Assembly (NCBI GenBank): GCA_017551405.1
Contig: JAFZLP010000064.1
Coordinates: 1-7,593 of the forward strand
DNA from: Bacteroidales bacterium
GTDB lineage: Bacteria; Bacteroidota; Bacteroidia; Bacteroidales; UBA932
Length of the DNA stretch: 7,593 bases
Reading direction: 5' to 3'
The notes beneath the pieces are model-generated. The model was given only the letters and a program-made list of their open reading frames with translations, was not told the origin of the DNA and did no database searches. The translations under genes were made by a program, and so were the position numbers. Shown one piece after another: positions 1 to 6,057 of the stretch (positions are counted from its first letter, which is position 1; each line of letters starts with the position of its first letter).

Positions 1-40
1 CCGTGCGAAACTGCTCGAGCTGCTGTAGTTTAAAGCCTTT

Positions 41-1696
41 CTATTCCGGTTTGTAGGAATCCTTCAGCGAGACGGTCTTGTTGAAGACGAGTTCCTCAGG
101 CGTGCTGTCGGAATCCTTCACGTAATAGCCGGTGCGTTCGAACTGCACTGCGATACCGCTGGCGTCATCGGCAAGCGCAGGTTCGGCGTAACCCGTTCCG
201 AGAGTAAGGGAATCGGGATTCAGGAAGTCCTTGTAGTCCTTGTCTTCGGGAACCTGGCTCATGTCGGAAAGGGTGAACAGGCGGTCGTAGTTGCGGAGCG
301 TGATTTTCTTTGCATGCTCCTCGCTCACCCAGTGTATCGTGCCCTTTACGCTGCGCCATTCGCCTGAGCCGGGACGGGTGGAGGGATCGTAGGTGCATTT
401 AAGCTCAACCACCTCTCCTGCAGCGTTTTTAACAACTTCGTTACACTTGATGATATAGGTATATTTGAGGCGCACCTCGCCATCGGGCTTGAGCCTGAAG
501 AACTTGTGAGGGGCGTCTTCCATGAAGTCGGCGCGGTCGATGAGCAGCTTGCCCGTGAACGGCACCTTGCGGGTGGCACCTTCCGGTTCGGCAGGGTTAA
601 GCGGGCAGTCGAACCATTCCACCTTGCCTTCCGGCCAGTTTGTGAGGGTGAGCTTTACGGGATCCTGCACCACCATGTAGCGGTTGGAACGCTCATTGAG
701 GTCCTGACGCACGCACCACTCCAGCAGCTGGATGTCCATGAGCTGGTCGCGCTTGCTCACGCCTATCTTCTCGCAGAACATCTTGATGGCCTCGGGGGTG
801 TAGCCGCGGCGCCTTACACCGCAGAGGGTGGGCATGCGCGGGTCGTCCCAGCCGCTCACAATCCCCTTCTGCACCAGCTCCAGAAGCTTGCGCTTGCTCA
901 TGAGGGTATAGGTGAGATTGAGGCGGGCGAACTCGTACTGGTGGCTGGGATAGATGTCCAGCGTTTTGATGTACCAGTCGTACAGCGGCCTGTGCACGTC
1001 GAACTCGAGCGTGCAGATGCTGTGGGTGATATGCTCTATGGAGTCGCTCTGGCCGTGGGTGAAGTCGTACATCGGATAGATGCACCACTTGTCACCGGTG
1101 CGATGATGGGAGGCGTGCTTGATTCGGTACATTATGGGATCGCGGAACATCATGTTCGGCGACGCCATGTCTATTTTTGCGCGGAGGACCTTGGCCCCGT
1201 CGGGGTATTTGCCGTCGCGCATCTCGCGGAAGATCCTGAGGTTCTCTTCGGGGGTGCGGTTCCTGTAAGGGCTTTCCTTTCCGGGAGTCTCAACGGTGCC
1301 GCGGCCTTCGGAAATCTCTTCCTGGCTCTGGTCGTCGACATAGGCCTGCCCCTTGAGGATCATCTGCTCCGCCCATTCATACAGCTGGTCGAAGTAGTCG
1401 GAAGCGTAGAGTTCCTTCTCCCACTTGAAGCCGAGCCAGGTGATATCCTCCTTGATGGCGTCCACGTACTCGGTATCCTCCTTGGTGGGATTGGTGTCGT
1501 CGTAGCGCAGATTGGTCTTGCCGCCGTACTTCTTGGCGAGACCGAAGTTGATGCAGAGGCTCTTGGCGTGCCCGAGGTGCAGGTATCCGTTCGGTTCGGG
1601 AGGAAAGCGGGTAAGGATGGAGTCGACCTTGCCGCTCGCGAGGTCGGACTCAATTATCTCTTCCAGGAAATTCAGGTTCTTCTTTTCGTCTTCCAT
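41..1696 (-). CDS. glnS: Glutaminyl-tRNA synthetase (GlnRS)
   Basis: Cytoplasmic class I aminoacyl-tRNA synthetase that charges tRNA-Gln directly with glutamine using ATP. With the start chosen here the protein has 551 residues, close to the roughly 550 of E. coli GlnRS. The N-terminal Rossmann fold carries RFPPEPNGYLHLGH, whose HIGH-type signature HLGH is at residues 40-43. The KMSKS equivalent, LMSKR, is at about 265-269. The GlnRS/GluRS blocks LRYDDTNP (63-70) and CTLEFD (228-233) are also present. The C-terminal third fits the anticodon-binding beta-barrels. The reading frame stays open to a TTG at 1720, but the ATG at 1696 is preferred. It places the HIGH motif where E. coli has it, and the -7 promoter element at 1718-1725 would overlap the longer start. 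The gene is transcribed away from yicC and ends in TAG. GlnRS family versus non-discriminating GluRS is supported by the overall GlnRS-type sequence, recognised from memory. Confidence 0.97.
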   Translation of the reverse strand: MEDEKKNLNFLEEIIESDLASGKVDSILTRFPPEPNGYLHLGHAKSLCINFGLAKKYGGKTNLRYDDTNPTKEDTEYVDAIKEDITWLGFKWEKELYASDYFDQLYEWAEQMILKGQAYVDDQSQEEISEGRGTVETPGKESPYRNRTPEENLRIFREMRDGKYPDGAKVLRAKIDMASPNMMFRDPIMYRIKHASHHRTGDKWCIYPMYDFTHGQSDSIEHITHSICTLEFDVHRPLYDWYIKTLDIYPSHQYEFARLNLTYTLMSKRKLLELVQKGIVSGWDDPRMPTLCGVRRRGYTPEAIKMFCEKIGVSKRDQLMDIQLLEWCVRQDLNERSNRYMVVQDPVKLTLTNWPEGKVEWFDCPLNPAEPEGATRKVPFTGKLLIDRADFMEDAPHKFFRLKPDGEVRLKYTYIIKCNEVVKNAAGEVVELKCTYDPSTRPGSGEWRSVKGTIHWVSEEHAKKITLRNYDRLFTLSDMSQVPEDKDYKDFLNPDSLTLGTGYAEPALADDASGIAVQFERTGYYVKDSDSTPEELVFNKTVSLKDSYKPE

Positions 1697-1717
1697 ACAG
1701 GTCTGTTTATTGAAAGG

Positions 1718-1748
1718 CAAATTTAACTATTTCCGCGGAAAGTGTAAA
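1718..1748 (-). promoter_or_regulatory. Predicted glnS promoter (Bacteroidota type)
   Basis: On the minus strand TAAATTTG (1725 to 1718) matches the Bacteroidota -7 consensus TAnnTTTG exactly. Nineteen bases upstream, TTTA (1748 to 1745) matches the -33 element TTTG at three of four positions. Transcription would begin roughly at 1710-1714, giving a short leader of about 15 bases before the ATG at 1696. This is inferred from the motif only. Confidence 0.6.
1730..1741. promoter_or_regulatory. 12-bp perfect palindrome between divergent promoters
   Basis: TTTCCGCGGAAA is a perfect palindrome in the 72-bp gap between glnS and yicC. It lies between the -33 and -7 elements of the predicted glnS promoter, and where the yicC promoter would have its -33 element. 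The GC-rich core stands out in an AT-rich gap. This placement suits a protein-binding site controlling both genes, but no regulator is identified and short palindromes can arise by chance. Confidence 0.3.
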
Positions 1749-1756
1749 AGATTTCT

Positions 1757-1764
1757 TAAATTTG
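1757..1764 (+). promoter_or_regulatory. Predicted yicC -7 promoter element
   Basis: TAAATTTG is an exact match to the Bacteroidota -7 consensus TAnnTTTG and ends only four bases before the yicC ATG at 1769. No good TTTG -33 element lies 19-21 bases upstream; that stretch is the CCGCGG palindrome. Initiation a few bases past the motif would put the first transcribed base at or next to the start codon, so the mRNA may be leaderless or nearly so. Confidence 0.5.
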
Positions 1765-1768
1765 TATC

Positions 1769-2647
1769 ATGATTAAATCGATGACGGGATATGGCAAGGC
1801 GGAAGTGTCGCTTCCCTCCGGCCGGCTCACAATAGAAATCCGTTCGCTCAACTCCAAGAGCGCCGACATCAACATCAAAAGCCCTCTCCTCCCCAAGGAC
1901 AAGGACCTGCCTGTCCGGCAGAAAATAGCGGATTCGCTGGTGCGCGGCACCATCGACGTATTCATCAGTTTCGAGGCCGCTGCTGCGGAAAATGTCCGCA
2001 GCATCAACGCCGCTGCGGCCAAGGCATATCTCGACCAGACCGTCGGGCTCGTCCCCGATGCCGCCATGGACTCCCGCGCACGCGCCGTGCTGCTTTCTTC
2101 GATCCTCCGTTTTCCGGATGTCCTCGACACCGGCAAGGCCGAAATCATAAATGAAGAGAACTGGCCGCTGGTCGATGCCGCCTTCGACACCGCCCTCGCC
2201 AACCTGAACGACTACCGCATCAAGGAGGGCGCCGCGCTGTATAAAGACGTCACCACCCGCGTCCGGACCATCCTGGACCTTGAAAACGAAGTCGAATCCC
2301 ACGAGGCCGAAAGGCTCGCCCTCGTCAAGGAGAATATCCTCAAGGCCGCGGAAGAGGCCCGCATCAAGCTCGACCCGGAACGCTTCGAGCAGGAGATGGT
2401 GTTCTATCTGCAGAAGCTGGACATAAACGAAGAGAAGGTGCGCCTCCGCCAGCACTGCAGGTATTTCCTCGACACCATCGACTCCGACCCCTGCCCCGGC
2501 AAGAAGCTCGGCTTCATCATTCAGGAAATGGGGCGCGAAATCAACACCACCGGCTCGAAGGCAAGCAACTCCGATATCCAGAAAGCCGTGGTCCTCATGA
2601 AGGACGAACTGGAAAAGATTCGCGAGCAGTCCATGAATATTCTCTGA
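1769..2647 (+). CDS. yicC: YicC/YloC-family endoribonuclease
   Basis: Protein of 292 residues, the usual length for the family (E. coli YicC is about 287). The N-terminus MIKSMTGYGKAE is the family hallmark, which fixes the start at this ATG, and IRSLNSK follows at 24-30. The C-terminal domain (formerly DUF1732) has DINEEKVRLRQH (218-229), GKKLGFIIQEMGREINT (244-260), GSKAS (262-266) and a closing MKDELEKIREQ helix (277-287), all typical. Family members in E. coli and Bacillus subtilis have been described as endoribonucleases that cut RNA, including small RNAs; the activity and targets here are inferred from homology. It is divergent from glnS, with no visible ribosome-binding site. In many bacteria yicC is linked to gmk; here the next gene is an exporter ATPase behind its own promoter, so yicC appears to be transcribed alone. 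Confidence 0.93.
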   Translation: MIKSMTGYGKAEVSLPSGRLTIEIRSLNSKSADINIKSPLLPKDKDLPVRQKIADSLVRGTIDVFISFEAAAAENVRSINAAAAKAYLDQTVGLVPDAAMDSRARAVLLSSILRFPDVLDTGKAEIINEENWPLVDAAFDTALANLNDYRIKEGAALYKDVTTRVRTILDLENEVESHEAERLALVKENILKAAEEARIKLDPERFEQEMVFYLQKLDINEEKVRLRQHCRYFLDTIDSDPCPGKKLGFIIQEMGREINTTGSKASNSDIQKAVVLMKDELEKIREQSMNIL

Positions 2648-2685
2648 CGGCTTAACAATTCCCCGTTTTTTTCGTCTTTTTTACA

Positions 2686-2722
2686 GATTTGGCAAATTAA
2701 TTGAATTATAATTTGCGAAATC
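2686..2722. repeat. Long inverted repeat overlapping the exporter promoter (candidate operator)
   Basis: The arms GATTTGGCAAATTA (2686-2699) and TAATTTGCGAAATC (2709-2722) are reverse complements at 13 of 14 positions, separated by 9 bases. The left arm also holds its own dyad, ATTTG-G-CAAAT (2687-2697). The right arm contains the TTTG -33 element of the exporter promoter (2712-2715). A protein bound here would compete with RNA polymerase, as TetR- or MarR-type repressors of efflux operons do. No T-run follows the repeat, so it is not a classic terminator. No regulator gene lies in the window. Confidence 0.5.
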
Positions 2723-2742
2723 AAAATTATTGTATACCTTTG
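2712..2742 (+). promoter_or_regulatory. Predicted exporter-operon promoter (Bacteroidota type)
   Basis: TTTG (2712-2715) and TACCTTTG (2735-2742) match the -33 and -7 Bacteroidota consensus elements (TTTG, TAnnTTTG) exactly, with the expected 19-base spacing. Transcription should start near 2747-2750, giving a leader of about 25 bases before the ATG at 2774. The leader has no Shine-Dalgarno sequence, which is common in this phylum. It is the only strong promoter seen for the five genes that follow. Confidence 0.75.
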
Positions 2743-2773
2743 CAGTGTACTAATGAACTAACACAGTATATTC

Positions 2774-3499
2774 ATGGCTCTGATAGAATTGAAAGATGTC
2801 AACAAGACCTACTTCGGCGCACAGCCGCTGCATGTCCTCAAAGGCATCAACCTTAATATAGAAAAAGGAGAGTTCGTATCGATAATGGGTGCTTCCGGTT
2901 CCGGAAAGAGCACCCTTCTGAACATTCTGGGCATCCTGGACAGCTATGACACCGGCGAATACCGTATCGACGGCAAACTCATCAAGAACCTCAGCGAAAA
3001 GACCGGAGCCGATTACCGCAACCGCATGATAGGCTTCATCTTCCAGTCTTACAACCTGATAGGTTTCAAGACCGCCGTCGAGAACGTGGAACTCCCCCTC
3101 TTCTACCAGGGCATCGGCAGGCACAAACGCCGCGAGCTGGCCATGGAATACCTCGAAAGGATGGGCCTTACCGACTGGGCTTCCCACTTCCCCAACGAGA
3201 TGTCCGGCGGCCAGAAGCAGAGGGTTGCCATCGCCAGGGCGCTGGTAACCCATCCCGACATCATCCTTGCCGACGAGCCCACGGGCGCCCTCGACTCCAG
3301 GACGAGTGTCGAGATAATGGACCTGCTGGGCAAGCTTAACCGCGAGGAAAAGATGACCATAATCGTGGTTACCCACGAAAGCGGAGTGGCCAACGCCGCC
3401 GACAAGATCATACATATCAAAGACGGAGTCATAGGCTCCATCGAAGAGAACAGCAGGCACGACGCCTCCCGATTCGGAGACGGCAGCACCATCAAATAG
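2774..3499 (+). CDS. ABC exporter ATP-binding protein, MacB/LolD type
   Basis: Stand-alone cytoplasmic ATPase of 241 residues that would power the two permeases encoded directly downstream. All nucleotide-binding motifs are intact: Walker A GASGSGKST (39-47), Q-loop FQSYNL with Gln91, signature MSGGQKQR (143-150), Walker B IILADE (163-168) followed by D-loop-type GALD (171-174), and H-loop VVTHE with His201. The wording of these motifs is that of the MacB/LolD/FtsE branch of exporters and mechanotransmitters. A hydrophilic tail of about 20 residues follows the last beta strand. First gene of the operon, preceded by a strong promoter and an operator-like repeat; permease 1 begins 9 bases after its stop. 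E. coli MacB has this domain fused to its permease; here it is separate, as in LolD and B. subtilis YknY. Confidence 0.95.
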   Translation: MALIELKDVNKTYFGAQPLHVLKGINLNIEKGEFVSIMGASGSGKSTLLNILGILDSYDTGEYRIDGKLIKNLSEKTGADYRNRMIGFIFQSYNLIGFKTAVENVELPLFYQGIGRHKRRELAMEYLERMGLTDWASHFPNEMSGGQKQRVAIARALVTHPDIILADEPTGALDSRTSVEIMDLLGKLNREEKMTIIVVTHESGVANAADKIIHIKDGVIGSIEENSRHDASRFGDGSTIK

Positions 3500-3508
3500 G
3501 AAGACAGC

Positions 3509-4789
3509 ATGTTCGACACCCTCAGTGAAATATGGGCAACCCTGAGCCACAACAAGTTGCGGACGAGCCTCACCGGCTTCGCCGTATCCTGGGGCATTTT
3601 CATGCTGATCGCCCTGCTGGGTGCGGGCAACGGCCTTCTGAACGCCTTCATGAACAACCGCTTCGAAGTGGAGACCAACTCGATGGAGATATGGCCCGGG
3701 CGGCTTTCCAAGCCATACAAGGGCATGAAGGAGGGCACGTGGATCAGTTTCGACAGCAAGGACGTGGCCCTGCTCAAAAGCCCCGAATTCAGCGACGTCA
3801 TCGACATAGTGAGTCCCGAGATTTCCATCTCTTCCACCATCGTCCTGGGGGCGCAGCACGTCAGTGCCAACGTCCGGGGCGCCACCGCCGAATTCAAGGA
3901 CATCGAAAAGATCAAGCTGGAATCGGGCAGGTTCATCAATTCCAACGATGAACGCGATTTCGCAAAGGTCGTGGTAATCAACTCGAGGCTGGCGAAGAAC
4001 CTCCTCGACGACAAGGAGAATTACCGTCGCATAATGGGCAGCTACGTCAATATCAACGGCTTGGCATTCAAAGTGATAGGCATTATCCACACCGACGAGA
4101 TGAGCAGCTCCAACTACTGCTACGCTCCGTTCGAGGTGGTGAAGATGCTGCGCGGCGGAAGCGACAGGGTGGACGGGATAGTATTCACTTTCCACGGGCT
4201 CAGCAGTATTAAGGAGAACGAGCAGTTCGAGGCCCGCCTCAAGGAAGCGATCGCGCGCCTCCACTACGCCTCTCCCGACGATACGCGGGTGGCTTATATA
4301 TGGAACCGCTTTACCCAGGACTTGCAGACCAACAAGGCCATGAACATCATCAACGTGGCCCTCTGGATACTGGGTATCTTCACCCTGGTGAGCGGCATCG
4401 TGGGCGTGAGCAACATCATGCTCATCAGCGTCAAGGAACGTACCCACGAATTCGGAATCCGCAAGGCCATAGGCGCCAGGCCATGGAGCATCCTCAAGCT
4501 GATACTCGGGGAAAGCGTCACGATTACGGCCTTCTTCGGCTATATAGGCATGCTCCTCGGGCTCATAGCCTGCCAGGTAATGAACGCCACCATAGCCAGC
4601 AATCCCCTTGACGTCGGCATCAACGAGGAGGGCCACATGTACCTTTACATCTTCAAGGATCCCACCGTAGGGCTGGGAGTGGCGGCAGGCGCCACCATCC
4701 TCATCATAGCAGCAGGCACCCTTGCCGGGCTCATCCCCGCCTGGAAGGCATCCAGAGTCAAACCCATAGAAGCATTGAGAGATGAGTAG
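3509..4789 (+). CDS. MacB-type ABC permease, first paralogue
   Basis: Inner-membrane permease of 426 residues with the MacB_PCD plus FtsX architecture. An amphipathic N-terminus with NKLRTSLTGF (15-24) leads into TM1 (about 22-45). A large periplasmic domain follows (about 46-280), opening with IWPGRLSKPY (61-70). Three more membrane helices lie at about 281-305, 332-355 and 386-409. The conserved cytoplasmic loop VKERTHEFGIRKAIGA (308-323) is the hallmark of this permease family, where it contacts the ATPase. The tail RVKPIEALRDE is also typical. AGGA (3498-3501), spanning the stop of the ATPase gene, may serve as a ribosome-binding site for this ATG. The last 8 bases overlap permease 2. Four membrane helices with a periplasmic domain indicate a mechanotransmission-type exporter rather than a channel-type transporter. 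Substrate unknown. Confidence 0.92.
   Translation: MFDTLSEIWATLSHNKLRTSLTGFAVSWGIFMLIALLGAGNGLLNAFMNNRFEVETNSMEIWPGRLSKPYKGMKEGTWISFDSKDVALLKSPEFSDVIDIVSPEISISSTIVLGAQHVSANVRGATAEFKDIEKIKLESGRFINSNDERDFAKVVVINSRLAKNLLDDKENYRRIMGSYVNINGLAFKVIGIIHTDEMSSSNYCYAPFEVVKMLRGGSDRVDGIVFTFHGLSSIKENEQFEARLKEAIARLHYASPDDTRVAYIWNRFTQDLQTNKAMNIINVALWILGIFTLVSGIVGVSNIMLISVKERTHEFGIRKAIGARPWSILKLILGESVTITAFFGYIGMLLGLIACQVMNATIASNPLDVGINEEGHMYLYIFKDPTVGLGVAAGATILIIAAGTLAGLIPAWKASRVKPIEALRDE
4782..4789 (+). other. Overlapping start and stop of the two permease genes
   Basis: ATGAGTAG holds the start codon of permease 2 (4782) and the stop codon of permease 1 (TAG, 4787-4789). An 8-base overlap of this kind usually means that ribosomes finishing the first gene start the second. 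That would keep the two permeases near equal amounts, as needed for a heterodimer. Confidence 0.7.
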
Positions 4790-6038
4790 CAAGTGGCTTG
4801 ACATAGATTACTACAGGGAGCTGCTGGACACCCTCACCCGCAACAAGAGCCGCACCGTCCTCACAGGTTTCGGCGTGTTCTGGGGCATCTTCATGCTGCT
4901 TGCCCTGAGCGGAGGCTCGACTGGCCTGAAGGAGATACTCTCCCGCAATTTCGAAGGCTTCGCCACCAATGCGGCGCTGTTCATCCCCGGCCAGACCTCC
5001 AAGCCCTATGCGGGCTTCCAGAAAGGCCGCACCTGGACCATGGACACCGACGACATAGAGGCGATCAAGACGCAGGTTCCGGGACTGGCGAGCATCTCCC
5101 CCATCTGCCTTACCTGGCAGACCAAGGTCGTGAGGGGCGACAAGAGCTATTCCTCCGCCTCGGTCAAGGGCCTGACCTACGAGTATTACCAGATTGAAAC
5201 GCCGAAAATCAAATACGGCCGCGGGCTCAACGCCTTCGACGAATACAACAGCAGCAAGGTATGCGTCATCGGAAAGCGCGTCTATGAGAACCTCTTCCCC
5301 GAAGGCGGAGACCCCTGCGGACAGCGCATCGAAGTGGACGGCGTCAGTTACCTCGTCATAGGCATGGACATAAATGCCGGCGACATGTCGATAGGCGCCA
5401 GTGCCGACCAGACCGTATCGATCCCGCTCAGCCTGTTCAGGGCGCTGTACGGCAGGGGTAAAAGGGTCGACCTGCTGGGCATCACTGCGAAAAAGGGTGT
5501 CATGGTCAAGGACATCCAGACCAAAACCCGCCACGTCCTGGCCCGCCGTCACAACATCGATCCCGAAGACGAACTCGGAGTGATGTCGGTAAACACCGAA
5601 GCCATTTTCCGCATGGTCGACAACCTCATGCGGGCTGTGGATATCCTCATCCTGCTCGTCGGCCTGGGGACCATCCTCGCCGGAGCCATAGGCGTGAGCA
5701 ACATCATGATGGTTACGGTAAAGGAACGTACCACTGAAATAGGCATACGCCGTGCAATCGGCGCCACCCCCCGGATGATCCTGGGGCAGATAATAGGCGA
5801 AAGCATACTCCTGACCACGGGCGCCGGCCTGCTGGGCGTGGTGTTCTCGGTGCTGGTCCTGTCCGGGGCCGAACTCGCTGCCACCAAGGACGGAGTGCTC
5901 ACCGCCCACTTCCAGATTGGCTTCTGGCCCGCCGTGGCTGCAGTCGCCGGACTGGCGGCGCTGGGTGTGCTGGCAGGCCTCGCCCCCGCCCTCAGGGCCA
6001 TGAAGATCAGGCCGGTAGACGCCATGAGAGATGAATAA
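4782..6038 (+). CDS. MacB-type ABC permease, second paralogue
   Basis: Inner-membrane permease of 418 residues with the same layout as its upstream neighbour: TM1 about 27-48, periplasmic MacB_PCD-like domain about 49-285 (opening FIPGQTSKPY, 67-76), then helices at about 286-312, 336-362 and 381-405. The ATPase-contact loop VKERTTEIGIRRAIGA is at 313-328 and the tail is KIRPVDAMRDE. By hand alignment, 20 of 29 residues match permease 1 around TM1 and 27 of 42 match from GVSNIM onward, while the periplasmic domains differ much more. The ATG lies inside the end of permease 1 (ATGAGTAG), implying translational coupling. The likely role is as the second half of a heterodimeric membrane core; two separate homodimers sharing one ATPase is the alternative. 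Confidence 0.92.
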   Translation: MSSKWLDIDYYRELLDTLTRNKSRTVLTGFGVFWGIFMLLALSGGSTGLKEILSRNFEGFATNAALFIPGQTSKPYAGFQKGRTWTMDTDDIEAIKTQVPGLASISPICLTWQTKVVRGDKSYSSASVKGLTYEYYQIETPKIKYGRGLNAFDEYNSSKVCVIGKRVYENLFPEGGDPCGQRIEVDGVSYLVIGMDINAGDMSIGASADQTVSIPLSLFRALYGRGKRVDLLGITAKKGVMVKDIQTKTRHVLARRHNIDPEDELGVMSVNTEAIFRMVDNLMRAVDILILLVGLGTILAGAIGVSNIMMVTVKERTTEIGIRRAIGATPRMILGQIIGESILLTTGAGLLGVVFSVLVLSGAELAATKDGVLTAHFQIGFWPAVAAVAGLAALGVLAGLAPALRAMKIRPVDAMRDE

Positions 6039-6057
6039 TAAAAACAACAGCATATGA
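6031..6057 (+). other. Eight-codon mini-ORF bridging permease 2 and the adaptor
   Basis: An ATG inside the last codons of permease 2 (GATGAATAA) opens the frame MNNKNNSI, which closes with TGA at 6055-6057, overlapping the adaptor ATG as ATGA (6054-6057). It sits at the position corresponding to the permease 2 start at the end of permease 1. It is too short to expect a functional peptide; it may pass ribosomes from permease 2 to the adaptor, or it may be chance. Confidence 0.25.

Noticed and set aside
13..25. GCTCGAGC palindrome just past the glnS stop as a terminator
   Set aside because: It is an 8-bp palindrome with no loop and no T-run on the minus strand, so it does not resemble a terminator.
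2..28. Possible last codons (RAKLLELL, stop) of a plus-strand gene converging on glnS
   Set aside because: Eight codons are too few to support a gene. The same bases could be plain intergenic sequence downstream of glnS.
506..1726. 406-codon open frame on the plus strand opposite glnS
   Set aside because: It lies opposite a fully conserved glutaminyl-tRNA synthetase, and its composition and lack of motifs indicate a shadow frame.
2648..2684. Possible intrinsic terminator after yicC, with T-runs at 2666-2672 and 2677-2682
   Set aside because: The T-runs are clear, but the only stem before them is CGG (2648-2650) with CCG (2663-2665) across a 12-base loop, too weak to call a terminator.
2746..2770. 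Short hairpin in the leader of the ATPase mRNA (TGTACT with AGTATA)
   Set aside because: Six pairs including one G-U wobble, mostly A-U, around a 13-base loop; too weak to propose a regulatory RNA.
2750..4804. 684-codon open frame on the minus strand opposite the ATPase and permease 1
   Set aside because: It has the same shadow pattern, lies opposite intact ABC motifs, and shows no recognisable domain.
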